Assembly (NCBI GenBank): GCA_027924585.1
Contig: BSBM01001666.1
Location: 1,439,001-1,503,000 of the forward strand
Length of the DNA: 64,000 nucleotides
DNA from: Larix kaempferi
Taxonomy: Eukaryota; Streptophyta; Pinopsida; Pinales; Pinaceae
Reading direction: 5' to 3'
The notes under the pieces were generated by a model. It did not search any database, was not told where the DNA came from, and was given only the letters and a program-made list of their open reading frames with translations. Shown here piece after piece: positions 11,446 through 23,037 of the stretch (position 1 is the stretch's first letter; each line of letters opens with the position of its first letter). The translations under genes were made by a program, and so were the position numbers.

Positions 11446-12040
11446 AAGAATTATGCTTCCACGAAAAAAATACCTTCAACTTGATCTATCATTGCACGCT
11501 CTATGATACTTTTATTTTGAATTCCAATCACTCTTATCAGTTAGTTTATTCGTCAATTTCATCAACATTGCATAGAATCTACTCCTTTCATATTGAACAC
11601 ATTATATTCCAAAACTTTCTCTGCCTCTGGATACTCCTTTAACATTTCGTCATCTTTAGCATATTGAAATATGACTTGCAAAATCACATAAGTTTTTAAC
11701 ATTAAATATTAGTGATATATCCAAATCCTTTAACAACTTCATATGCATTATTCCTAAACTTCATTTTAATTTTACAACTTCTAATCTTTTTCACATTTAA
11801 CTTAGTATATGTCCCTTCAGGAAAACACTCTTCACTATAATGAACCATCACTCACCATCTTAGGATATACTGAATCTGTTATCTCCCCAAATAAATTTGT
11901 CGGGTTAATCAATTTTAGATGATAGGATGTCATTTGAAAATTCATTTCTAAATTTCTTAAGGCTCATTGGTGATAGCTTTATGCATGTAATAAGGTTTGA
12001 AAAGCATTAGATTGGGTTTTCATTTCAAAAATTTCAAAAG
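11446..12040. other. Unassigned AT-rich stretch
   Basis: No reading frame, repeat end or RNA gene can be supported here. It may be diverged G sequence downstream of integrase. Confidence 0.4.
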
Positions 12041-12047
12041 ACAAGTT

Positions 12048-12480
12048 TCGGTAGCTAAGCGCTTATTTGAAAAGGCCCCTAAGCTACCGAAAGCTCTGCT
12101 TTCGGCAGCTTAAATGAAATTTTCGAGGCTCTCCTAGCTACTGAAAGTGAAAGGAAATTTTGAAGTGAATGAAAATCAGATAAGAAGATACCCATGCGCC
12201 CAGCATTGACAGTGAAAGAGGTGTCAAAGATCATGTAAAGAAGCAAAGGGCCATCCACGAATATTCGCCGTTGGTACTCAACAGGTCTGAGAAATTTCTT
12301 TGATAAACTGCTTCCAATGAAAACACATATTTTAGGAGTAGATGATGGAGAAGGAGAAACCACTTGGTCATGCTCTGCATGATCTTTTCACAAATATACC
12401 ATCATTGGTTCCCTTAGCAACCGAAAACAGAGCTTTCGGTAGTTTATTCATTACAAATTTTGAGCCCTAAGCCACCAAAG
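12048..12480. repeat. Cluster of CTTTCGGTAGC motifs in both orientations
   Basis: The motif CTTTCGGTAGC or its complement GCTACCGAAAG occurs, with small changes, near 12048, 12080, 12102, 12137, 12416, 12437 and 12468. The first two form an inverted repeat with arms of about 14 bases and an 18-20 base loop. No gene is evident; a short frame on the minus strand (12079-12363) resembles nothing I know. Confidence 0.45.
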
Positions 12481-12639
12481 GTGCAGAAGCTGGAAAATCA
12501 CTCTTCTTTTGCCCAGATCGAAGATTCTTTTTTCCAGATCATGTGAGAATGGTTTTAAAAGAAATATAATAGTTAAATTGATGAGTTTTGTTACTTCTCT
12601 CTAGTGTTATAAAAGTAGAATGTATCGTGCTGCAAACTG

Positions 12640-13405
12640 GAGATTTTCTTACAGGTGGCAGATTTGGTTAACCTTGACCTTGTATTCATCTCTTGAAGCA
12701 ATGAATCATAGTCCATATGGTGGAGAGAAATTAAGAAATATTCCTACATCCTCCAACATGCAGAGCAGCTGTCGAAAACATGGAAACTATCAAGATGGAG
12801 GCGAGAATATTTACTGCAAAAATTGGCGTTTTTACTGTGAAAAGTCATCATTTTCAAATGACGATTATGAACGACTAGGGAATCATTTTGCAAAACGCTC
12901 GGAGGTTTTTGTTCCTAACATGCCAGAGCACAATAACCTCTCTCCAGTTTCCTATAGGTGATGCAGGTTGAGACAATCAAATCCATATCTGAGCCCCAAT
13001 TTTCAGAGCTCAGAATTTGCCTGTTTAACACATGTTTTTGAAATGAAGGTCTCAGGAAAATGAAAATGAATTTCAATAATATGAGGGAGGTTTTTTCTCA
13101 AAAAAAATCAGTAGACAATAACCTATTTTTTTTTATACACAGGTGTCACAGATTTGGAGAAATGAACTCATCTCTGAGCCCCTTTTTCAGTAGTTGGGCC
13201 AAATTAATGGCGTTTTACTGTGCAGAGTCATCATTTTCAAATGATGATTCTGAGCGACTGGAGAATCATTCTGCAAAACGCTCAGATTTTTTTCTTCCTA
13301 AGACATCAGAGAACAATAAAATCTCTCAGTTTTCCTACAGGTGTCACAGATTGGGAGAATCGAATTCATCTTTGAGCCCCATTTTTCAGCAGTTTGGCCA
13401 AGTTA
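12640..13405 (+). repeat. Degenerate tandem repeats, about 185-300 bp spacing
   Basis: A block containing AGGTGTCACAGA, a TGAGCCCC segment and TCATCATTTTCAAATGA followed by CAAAACGCTC recurs. The AGGTG landmarks are near 12652, 12956, 13141 and 13339. Units differ by many substitutions and indels. The TCATCATTTTCAAATGATGA piece is itself close to palindromic. Confidence 0.6.
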
Positions 13406-14129
13406 AAAAATGATTTTTCCTAGTTTGCTAAAAAACAATTTTGATCTTCTATCTTTAGGATTTCGATCCAACTTCTTAGGATCTGGGGGAATATGTTGTA
13501 AAGGCTATAAAGCCTAGATATTGAGAGCAAGAAAGGGTTGGATTTTGGAGTGTGCTACTTGACTGTATTTTGTAAAGAGACCTCTTTCTTTAATATGATC
13601 AGCCTGCAAGCTTCTTTCACTCATTGTTATTCGACCTTATTTTCTTATTTTCTGTGATATGCTATTGAGTTGAATATTTTCTTTGTCTATGTTCATAATC
13701 TGGGTAACTGTCATCTTACTCTTGATTATCCAACTAGAATCATTAGCATTCATCGTAGGTTAATTGGCCCATCATATGTAATTGTTTTATATATGTTCTG
13801 GTTAATTGATCAGTTTCCTTTATCCCTTTTACCTATATGATAATAGTCCTTGAGAGCCTTGCATTGTTTGAGTGTATTTGAGACTGTCTTGAGTAGATTA
13901 TGCAGTAAGTTAGATGTTCATCTTGATCAAATATTATCCACCATTGAGAAAATAAATTAAGTTACCAGGCATCTCTGAGATACAACCTAGGAGAGTTTCG
14001 TGGAGAGCTAACAGAATCTTTACCTCATGTATGGACACCACTTATGTCTTTTGTTGCTCTCTCTCAAATTTGATTGAACCTACACATGGATTCTTCTCAT
14101 CCTCCCAACAAATTTTTTTGCATCATTGC
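13406..14129. other. Unassigned, possibly LTR-derived
   Basis: A GCTATAAAGCC box near 13504 followed by a T-rich stretch resembles an LTR promoter and leader, but no LTR ends or matching copy are visible. No coding sequence is supported. Confidence 0.3.
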
Positions 14130-14639
14130 TTCACTAGATATCAACAAGAAAATCAACCAAATTTGTGACTCCTTTTAGATTTCTTCTATACAAAATTAAA
14201 AAAGGCGATAACCATCTTCTCATGTTCATTGTACTATTGTAAGAATATTCAACATGCACGATAAAAATATTCCATTGTTTTAGTCTATTACCCAACAAAC
14301 ATCTCAAAAAAATTCCTAAATTTTTGTTCACCGCCTCAAGTTGTCCCTTTGTTTGCAAATGATGTGTTGAACTATATCAAAAATTTATGCCCAAAATTAT
14401 CCAAAACGTTCTCCAAAAACAACTAAGAAATTTGTTATCTTTATCTAGAATAATGATATTTGGAAATCCATATATCCTCACAATCTTCTTGAAAAATATC
14501 ATTATGTGACTACTAACATCATTGGTCTTTCTACAAGGAAATAAATATGCCATCTTGGAAACCTTTCCACCAAAACAAGCATCGAGTCATGTCCTCTCTG
14601 CATTTCAAGAAACCCTAGGAAAATATCTATAGATATCTC
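14130..14639 (-). pseudogene. Ty3/gypsy integrase core, C-terminal part (element G)
   Basis: Read on the minus strand from 14639 down, the translation gives a gypsy integrase core. It starts with a Gly-His-Asp-Ser motif and the Val-Glu-Arg-Phe segment that is usually Val-Asp-Arg-Phe-Ser-Lys, followed by degenerate Lys-Thr-Asn-Asp and Gly-Phe-Pro segments, then a Gly-Gln-Leu-Glu-Ala-Val-Asn-Lys motif in place of Gly-Gln-Thr-Glu-Val-Val-Asn. The Tyr-Asn-Ser-Thr segment and a Ser-Pro-Phe-x-Ile-x-Tyr segment follow. Frameshifts and stops interrupt it. The upstream half of the same domain is found only 24.7 kb away, right after 39324, because the copia block inserted here. Confidence 0.75.
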
Positions 14640-16975
14640 TGTTGAACTTTGGTTGTCATTGATGTCAACTAATGTCAAAAAGGATGTCAAGTAATTCAAT
14701 TCATTGGTATCAACTAATTTCAAAGTGGATACAATATTCCTACAGCAGTTTGAATAAGTATATGGAAGGCACTTTGAAGAAGTATATGTGCAAGATGGTG
14801 AAGGATATGGATGCCAATCTAAAGAAGTATATCTAGAAGTTGCATCCAGTCTAAAGATGTGAGTCCAAAGATACATCATGTAGATCCAGTGTGAAGAAGT
14901 ACATAATGAGGGTACACCATTAAGTACATAAGTAATGTATCCTACTACATGTAGTACCTGCACATATATCAAATCCACTAAGTCAGATTCTCAAAAGGTA
15001 GCAACCAAAGAATTGGTAGGACAAAGGTACATGTGCACAAGCAGCCAATAAGTTGGTCAAGCAAAGGTACAAGTGTGCAAGCATGGCAAGAGAAGATTCT
15101 GGAATGCACACGCAAGGACATTGTATGGTCAAAGATCGGGAGTGTGCAAGTAGCAAGACCCATATTATGGTTGTACAGTCCTGAAAGCGTGCAAGTCTCA
15201 CCAATCAGAAGATGCTTTCAGTTATTGGAGCACGCACAAGTTCCGAGAAGGGTGCGGTGCTTGAAGTTAGTATATGCGCATAGTCCATAACCGATGACAC
15301 AACAGATGTGTGAGTCCCACAAGTGACGATATCGCAAGGGTCAAAGTCCCACCAAGTCGAAGATCAAGTGTGCGTAGGTTCTGCAAAGCATTAATACATC
15401 AAGTGCGCAAGACCCACAAGTAATGGTACATCAAGGGTGAAAGTCCCACTATGTCAAGGACCATGTTTGCACAATGAAATGATACATCGAGAGCGCAATA
15501 ATAATAAGGTGTATGTTCCACCAAGTCATGGACCATGGAAGCGCAAGACTCACAAAGGATGACGTATCAGTAGTGTAGAAGATTACATGTGGAAAAAGCA
15601 CAATCCGTGAAGCAAGGAAGAAGGAATGCCACAACCAACTTGTGAACATACAATCCATGTAGGACATGTATAAATAGAGATACAAGTTGGATATTTGAAA
15701 TAAGATTGATGGTGATACTGTAGAGCTTCACGTGGAAGATACAGATTCATATTTGGGGCATCAAGGCATTGACGACATAAAAGCATCATCTAGCGAGGAT
15801 TCGAGTGCGCACATGCAACATAATGAAATACCGATGGTGCGCAGAATGATGCTATAATATTTATGACAGTTGCACAAATACTGAAAGGAATAATCACAGA
15901 AGAATGCACGAGTGCGTGAGGACTGATTGATAGTATCATAGACAACACATAGATAGTCATGGATATTGTAAGGAAGAAGTGCAGAAACAAAACCAATATA
16001 TATCAAATGATGTGCATAATTTTAGTTGATGCACAAAGGTTGATGTGAAGTGTGCGAGGTGAAGAAGTCCATTAGATGCGCAATGATGGAAATATAACAT
16101 AATCTAGTAAGCACATAATGATGAGGATGATCCAAGACAAGTGCGTTATACTGAAAGGAAGAATCATTTGATGCACAACATGTAGTAGATTGTCTAAAAG
16201 ACCATGGCACTTGAACAGAACAGACACATCAATAAGTGCACAATTCCATCTGATACTAGTGGACATTATCAGAACAGCAAGCTATCAATTGAAAGCACAA
16301 TATTAGTTGGTCAATGCAGTCGTGTAGTAGCAGAACGACAGAGTAAACCATGGCATAGACTGTAGGATCATAATCACACAGTATATGAAGTGAGTCATTA
16401 GAAAAAGTGAAGAATTGAGTAGAATGAGAAGTCAAGTGATGTATGCAACACAATGACAATGAATCATCTGCATACGAAGGTAGTGCACAACAGAACAAAT
16501 ATCAGAAGATCAAAAGGGTGTGAAGATTCGAAGTTTAGTAAGGCAACATCTTATTTGTTCATCTGGACGACAAGATGGGGAAAGGAACAGGGGGTTGTAG
16601 CCTCCTTTCAGTTGGTGCTGGAGAACATAGGGAGTTGGTGCTTCCTTTAGGTTGGTTCCTGTAAAACTAGGGATTCGGTGCCTCCTTCCACTAAGTGTTG
16701 GTAAACACAGGAAGCCGGTGCTTCCTTGTATGTATCTGTTTTATTACAAAATTTCATTATGTTGTTTTCTCCCATTTGGGTTTCCACATTAAAATCATGT
16801 GTGTTATGTGTTCTTTATCTTGGTGCATATATGGATGAATGATTTTATTTATATTGGATGCATAACTAAAGATCAAGATTAAGTTAAGGCTAATATGTTA
16901 AAAGAAGGTAAAAATGGTTGATAACTGCACTAATACTGATTCACACCCCCTCTTAGTATTAAATCGATTCCAACA
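14640..16975 (+). repeat. 5' LTR of element A
   Basis: A 2336-bp LTR, TGTTGAACTTTGG...GATTCCAACA, ending two bases before the PBS. The stretch 15300-15590 holds degenerate subunits of roughly 95 bp built around 'GCGCAAG..CCCACAAGTAATGGTACATCAAGGG..AAAGTCCCAC' (positions differ in each unit). The last 400 bases contain a series of GGTGCTTCCTTCAGGTTGGTGC-like repeats (16600-16730). Confidence 0.85.
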
Positions 16976-16977
16976 AT

Positions 16978-16992
16978 TGGTATTAGAGCAGG
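16978..16992 (+). other. Primer binding site of element A
   Basis: TGGTATTAGAGCAGG lies two bases after the LTR end and is the tRNA-Met-type site with one substitution. Confidence 0.7.
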
Positions 16993-17050
16993 TGTCTTAA
17001 GGAACATATTAACATCTGGAAGACAGGTCCATACACAGAACTCAACATAC

Positions 17051-17800
17051 ATGGATTACAAATATGAACAGATGACTGAAGTAGATTTTGAAGGGGAACT
17101 GATTAGTGATTTGGATGAATTGAATAAGTCAAGAAAGAAAAATAAGATCTTGCAGGAAGATCTTCTAAGATTGGAAGCAAACACCACAAGACAATTGAAG
17201 TTGAAAGAAGACAAGTGCAAAAGTATGGAAGACAGAATTGTCTCTCTGAGGAACGAACTCCAAAAAGCAATCCTTCAACTGGAAAACGACAAAAAATGCA
17301 TAAACAACATTAATGAAGAATTGTATATTGTTAAAAGTTATGCAGATGCACTCAAGACTCATCTTTCAAGGATAGATCAGAAGTTTGAAGAAGAGAGCAG
17401 AAATCCATGTCATCTGAAAAACGAGCCTGCTCAGTTCCGGAGAAGTTATCCTATCAAGTACCAAAATATTTTCTTTGGAAATTGTTATTACTGTCACAAC
17501 TTTGTTCATAAAGCAATAAATTGCAGGGCTCGTGCATTAGCGTACATTAGGAAGAATGGTTTGTGCAATCAGATAAATCCTAAATAGAGCAACCTTAGAA
17601 AACCTGTTGAAATCTTGAAGGAAGATTCCAATCCCTTCAGTGTTTTGAACCTAGATGATGAGTGCAGTAAGAGCCCTAGTCATGAAAGTTAGAACTACGA
17701 AAATCAGCAGCAACCTGCACAGTCTATTGAAATAGCTGAAGGTCAGAAGGATCGAGTTCATCACGAAGCCTGCAACTTAGCTTTACATGCTCAAAGTAAA
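17051..17800 (+). pseudogene. Copia Gag, C-terminal half (element A)
   Basis: The frame opens at 17051 with an acidic segment homologous to the middle of element B's Gag (B around 31690-31760). A Lys/Glu-rich coiled coil follows (residues 20-115), then one zinc knuckle Cys-x2-Cys-x4-His-x4-Cys at 17483-17524. TAG at 17585-17587 interrupts the frame, which continues in the same phase toward protease. The N-terminal domain typical of copia Gag (present in B) is missing: only about 60 bases separate the PBS from this mid-Gag segment. This is an internal deletion of roughly 1.1 kb relative to B. Confidence 0.75.
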
Positions 17801-20800
17801 AGGGGGCAATGATACATAGATATGAGGTGTTCCAAGCATATGACAGGAGACAAAAACACATTTCTAAAGTTTAGAGAAGATAAGGGAGGCAACGTTTACT
17901 TTGGGAATAATGACTTGACCAAAATATTAGGTAAGGCCTTGGAAAGCCCAGGAACCAAAAGGACTAAGGTATAAAATGTCCTATTAGTTGAAAAAATGAA
18001 ATACAATCTTCTTAGTGTCAGCCAGATGTGTGACCAAGGACATAATCTCACGTTTGACTTAGACAAATGCAAAATAAAAAACAAGGATACAGGAAGAATA
18101 GTAGCAACAGCCTCCAGGACTACTAATAATGTCTATATTCTGGATGAGGAAAAGGAAGAGAAATGATACATGGAACACACTGATGAAAGTTGGCTCTGGC
18201 ATAGAAGATTGGGACACATCAATTTTGACAACCTTGTCAAAATCAGTAGAAAACAAGTAGTAAGGGACATTCCAAGAATTACTAAGCCATCAAACTCATT
18301 CTGCAAACACTGCGTACATGGGAAAAAAGCAAGGATTAAGTTCAAAACAAAAGAGTACACTACCTCAAGACCCTTGGAAATGGTTCATTTAGACCTTTGG
18401 GTTTGAATGAGAACCATAGGAATGAATGGTGAGTCTTAATTTCTTCTTTTCATTGATGATTACAAGCGAATGACGTGGGTCATGTTCTTTCTTAAGGAAA
18501 AATCAGAAACATTTGAATGTTTCAAAACCTTTAAAGAAGTGGTTGAAAACGAAACCGATTTAAGATTAAAGTGTTTGATATCTGACAATGGAGGAGAATA
18601 TAATTCAAACAAGTTTGGAAACTACAGTGACAAACATGGAATTGGAAGACAATTCTCAGCAGCCAAAACTCCACAGCAAAATGGGGTGGCAAAAAGGAAA
18701 AACAAAACTGTTCAATAAATGGCCAGGACAATGTTGAATGAATCAAAGATTTAAGATATGTTTTGGACACATGCCATTCACACAGTTGTTCACATTCTCA
18801 ATAGATGTTTGATTAGAAAAAACAATTGTTCAACATTGTATGAACTCTGGAAAGGAAGACCAGCTACAGTTAAGCATTTCAGAATATTCGAAAGCAAATG
18901 CTACATCAAAAGAAATGATGAAAATCTTGGAAAATTTAATTCCAGATCAGATGGAGGAATTTTCCTTGGTTATTCCTCCAAAAGCAAGGCCTATAGGTGC
19001 TATAATTTGCGACTCAAAAAGATGGTTGAAAGTCCAAAAGTGAGAGTTGATGAAGTACCGACTCATAGGAGAATATAAGAAGATGATGATTTACCCATAC
19101 TAGAACAACCATATGAAGATTTTCCAGAAAATCAAGAAACAAAAGTTCCACGGGAGGAGATCTATTAGCGTAGACTAGAAGAAGGAACGCAAGATACAAA
19201 TCCCCCCTCCAAATATGTCCAAAAGAATCATGCAGAAAACTTGATTATTGAAGACAAAGATGCTAGTGTAAGAACCAGAAGAAGTCTAAGAAATACAACT
19301 GAGGAAGTACATTTTTCGTTGTTGTCTCTAATAGAACTAGAAGGAGTTGAAGAAGCCAAAGATGATAAAGGTTGGATGAAAGCCATGAATGAGGAATTAG
19401 ATCAAATTGAAAAGAATGAAACCTATGAACTTGTTCCAAGACCTAAGAATAAGAATGTTATTGGAACAAAGTGGGTATTCAGGAACAAATTAAACAAGTA
19501 AGGACAAGTTGTCAGAAATAAGGAGAGACTGGTGTGCAAAGGATACATGCAAATCGAAGGAATATATTTTGAATAAATGTTTACCCCTGTGGAGCGAATG
19601 GATCGAATCAAGCTATTCTTGGCCTATACATGTGCAAAAAATGTTAAAATATATCAGATGGATATAAAATCAGCATTCCTGAATGGATATATTGAAGAAG
19701 AAGTATACATTGAACAACCAAATGGTTTTTCACTCTCGGGAAACAAATATTATGTTTAAAAACTAAAGAAATCCCTATACGTATTTAAACAAGCTCCCAG
19801 GGCCTAGTATTCAAGGTTAGACAAATATCTGCAACAAAAGGTTTCAGAAGGGGCAGTGTAGACAACAATCTTTATATAAAGATTGAGAATGAGAAAATGA
19901 TAGTTGTAGAAGTGTATGTTGATAACATTATTTTTGGAAGCAATGACGATAGAATGAGTCAACAATTTTCCAAAGATATGCAGAAAGCATTTGAAATGTC
20001 CATGCTTGGGGAATTATCTTTTTTCCTTGGATTACATATATCTCAATTAAATGATGGCATTTTTATCTCCAAATCCAAGTATGTAAAGGAGATGCTAAAA
20101 AAATTCAACATGGAAGATTGCAAGTCAGTTTGTACACCCATGGTCACATGATACAAGTTGAGTAAAGAAGATGAGGCTAAGGAAGTTTATCAGAGGCTTT
20201 ACAAATCCATGATTGGAATCTTGCTATATGTAACTTCCTCCAGACCAAATATCATGCAATCCATTGGACTTGTTGCGAGATTTCAGGCAACCTCTAAAGA
20301 AACACATGTTCAATCAATCAAGATAATTTTCAGGTATCTGAAAGGGACTACAAACTTTAGTTTATGGTATCCACAAAGCAAAGACCTAAATCTAATAGCA
20401 TACACTGATGCATATTAGGAAGGAAGTATATATCATAGAAGGAGTACCAGTGGAGCAACATTTTTCTTAGGAAATTGTCTTGTGTCATGGATTAGCAAGA
20501 AAAAACCATCAGTTGCATTATCTACAGCGGAAGCAGAATATATTACAGCAACTGCATGTTCATCCAATACAAATTCTTTTCAACAATACAAGCGCAGCCA
20601 ATATCTCCAAAAATCCTATTATGCACTGCAAAACTAAGCACATTCCCATCAAGTATCATTTTGTGAGAGAGAAAGTTGTTGATAATGTTATCATACTAGA
20701 ATATGTTGACACTAAGGAACAAATTGTGGATATATTTACGAAACCTCTTCCGAGAAGCACATTTGAATATATCATGGAAAAACTGGGTGTGGTTCTCAAT

Positions 20801-20836
20801 CCGCAACATAATGAGAACCCAAATAAAGAGGCATGA
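17801..20836 (+). pseudogene. Copia Pol: protease, integrase, RT, RNase H (element A)
   Basis: Domains appear in copia order. Protease begins near 17810, with the active-site Asp-Ser-Gly changed to Asp-Met-Arg at 17819-17827 and the following Cys-Ser-Lys-His-Met-Thr-Gly kept. The pre-integrase zinc region is at 18170-18400 (His-Arg-Arg-Leu-Gly-His, Cys-Lys-His-Cys). The integrase core has Asp-Asp-Tyr at 18455 and Asp-Asn-Gly-Gly-Glu at 18584, but its catalytic Glu is Lys at 18692-18694. RT spans about 19370-20150, with Tyr-Val-Asp-Asp altered to Tyr-Val-Asp-Asn at 19924. RNase H is at about 20180-20836, with a deletion near 20560. One phase holds from 17051 to about 19760 with only nonsense changes; frameshifts follow at about 19800 and 20560. 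The order integrase before RT identifies Ty1/copia. The enzyme is dead. Confidence 0.9.
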
Positions 20837-21355
20837 ATCTAGACGGGTTTTGGCATTGTGTAGTTGGCATGAAATGATGTTTGCATGAATCACCGCACAA
20901 AGGATGATGGAATGTTGTGACAAGAACATGATATTAATATGAAGGAGTAATGGAACACTTGTACAGAAAAAATAAAATCAAAGATAATTATGAAGCAATA
21001 TGTATAATTGTAGACTATCAGCAAAAGAATAGTAAATCATAAAGATAGGGGGATCCATCCCTGAAAAATAGTTGAGGTAGGGGCCGACGCAAAACAAAAT
21101 GGGAAAAGAACATACATTGCGCAAGTAATGGCACCTCTTTTCCATTTATTTCAAAGGGGGGGAAAAGCATGAAGCTGATTGTACATCCATTGAAAACATA
21201 ACATGTAGCTGAATGCAGCTTAGAAGAAGCAGGTTGAATATGCACCAGACTTGAAAAAGGGCGAACCAGATTATTGAAGAGACAATATGAATATGATCAT
21301 ACATGTGGACTGCGCAGAAGTAACAGAAAGAAGAAAAAGTATTGATAGAAGAATG
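20837..21355 (+). other. 3' untranslated region of element A (left part)
   Basis: No frame is supported. The stretch aligns with the region before B's 3' LTR (about 34330-34600), including ATACATTGCGCAAGTA and CCTCTTTTCCATT, so A and B are one family. It continues after element C at 24910-25045. Confidence 0.6.
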
Positions 21356-21360
21356 CACAT
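21356..21360 (+). other. Target site duplication of element C, left
   Basis: CACAT immediately before C's 5' LTR; identical to 24905-24909. Confidence 0.8.
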
Positions 21361-22035
21361 TGTTGGAATATTTAAAAACCCACTATGTAATTCTAGACTT
21401 AGGATAAATTAATTAATCATTTATGATTAATTTCCTGAGTTTTGACTATGTAAAATAGGCCAATTTTGTCTTTTAGTGGACCACTTGCCATCCTAAGTCA
21501 CTAGGGCGCCTTAGAGAAGATTCTGGATAAGATTTCATTGGATTCTATCTGATTTCTTTCCATTTCTGATTTAGAAGGTGCTTTCCTGATTTAGTTATCT
21601 TTGTCCTGTTTTTTTCTGCTTTCTAGTGGAAAAGGTAAAGCTAGTTGACTTAGAATATTTTTCCACTTGACCAATTCGACATCCACATTATATATAATCT
21701 CCTAAATCCATCAATACATTCTATTTACCTCACTCATGATATTCCATACCATACTTAGCAAATTCGTGAGCCTCTAGTACAGTTTTGGAAACTGCTTTTG
21801 CCACCTAGGGGTTTTTTTGTCTTTTCTAAGCCTTTTCTTTTTTCTCTTTCCTAATTGCCTCAAAGGAATTCAATTTTCTCCATGTATGATGTATTATATA
21901 TTTTTATCATATCAATGAATAAGATACAAAGTGATTTCCACAATTTATTCTCTCTATTCTTCTTCTCTCATTGTCTGAAATATTCCATGTGAAATTGTCT
22001 TATGAATCTAGTTCCTAGCCATTGAAAATCTCACA
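21361..22035 (+). repeat. 5' LTR of element C
   Basis: 675 bp, TGTTGGAATATTT...GAAAATCTCACA. It differs from the 3' copy by scattered substitutions and small indels. Confidence 0.9.
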
Positions 22036-22048
22036 TGGTATCAGAGCT
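22036..22048 (+). other. Primer binding site of element C
   Basis: TGGTATCAGAGCT directly abuts the 5' LTR; a perfect plant tRNA-Met-type site. Confidence 0.85.
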
Positions 22049-22115
22049 AGCTTGATTCAAACCAATTTCCAAGAGTGTTTTTTGCAGGTACTTCCATCTC
22101 CAGGAGCACATCAGT

Positions 22116-22985
22116 ATGGATAAAAAACAAGCCAAAGTTGTGACTCTCACTCCCTTCAATTTCTTTGACTGGAAGGCGCATATGATCATCCGGCTTCGGA
22201 GCAAAGGATTGTATAGAGTCACTATGGGGATTGAAACTGAGCCAGGATCTATTGCATTAAAATCCAAATGGTTCAATAGGATTGATGAAGCTTATGGGTT
22301 ACTTTGTCTCTCTGGATCTCCAAATTTTCTATTCCATATCGATTCTCTATCCACTCCAAATCAAGTGTGGACAAAGCTAGTGTCTCTCTTTGGAAAATAG
22401 GACGAGCTCAGAGGTCAATTGTTGGAGATTGAGCTGATATCTATTAGTCCAAGTAATTTCGAATCTATGGAGGATTTAATCTCAAAATTCAAGAACCTAG
22501 TGCTTCAACTCAAGCAATGTGGCATAGAAAAGAAGGATGAGCAATTAATCCTTACCATTCTGTCAAAACTAAGCTCAGAATATTCAGTATTTGTGTCTAC
22601 ATTTCATACCACAAGACTAGCAGTTCCTAATTGGAATATGCCAAGATTGGATGCATTCATTGATTCACTCACTAAAGAGAAGGACAAGCTGGTCCAAATG
22701 GGGTATCTAACACACTCCAAATACTTTTCACTTGTTGCTCATAGAGCAAAGAGTTTCAAGAATGACAAATCCAAACAAAAGATATTGTCAGATGAAGAGG
22801 ATTCTGATGGAGATTCAAATCCAAGAAGACGAGGAAGGAGAATCCCAAGTGTTCTTATTTCTGCAAAGGCACTCATCCTGAGAAATATTGATTCAAGAAG
22901 AAATTGGACATCATGGCCAAGATGATTGAAGAGCATAACATAGATGTTCCTGACTTTGCAAAGAAAGAACAGGCAAGCTTGCTGT
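22116..22985 (+). pseudogene. Copia Gag of element C
   Basis: The frame from ATG 22116 gives a copia-type Gag: an N-terminal Phe-x2-Trp-Lys-x-His motif, then the helical domain with Gln-Val-Trp-Thr-Lys-Leu. A TAG at 22398-22400 replaces probably a Gln or Lys codon. The frame continues in phase at 22401 (Glu-Leu-Arg-Gly-Gln-Leu) and holds through Ile-Leu-Ser-Lys-Leu-Ser-Ser-Glu-Tyr. After a shift near 22830 a degenerate zinc knuckle appears at about 22850-22890 (Cys-x3-Cys-x3-His), whose last Cys codon is TGA. Another stop ends the segment at 22985. It would have packaged RNA in a virus-like particle if intact. Confidence 0.75.
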
Positions 22986-23037
22986 AGAACAAGAACAATG
23001 TCTCCAAGCCTCTCCCAAAGGTAATCATGCATATGCT

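Noticed and set aside
12079-12363. Possible small gene on the minus strand
   Set aside because: No homologue recognised, no partner exon, and it overlaps the repeated CTTTCGGTAGC cluster.
14502-14978. 158-codon minus-strand frame taken as one protein
   Set aside because: Its first part is LTR A sequence; only the last part (below 14640) is integrase. It merely reads across the insertion joint.
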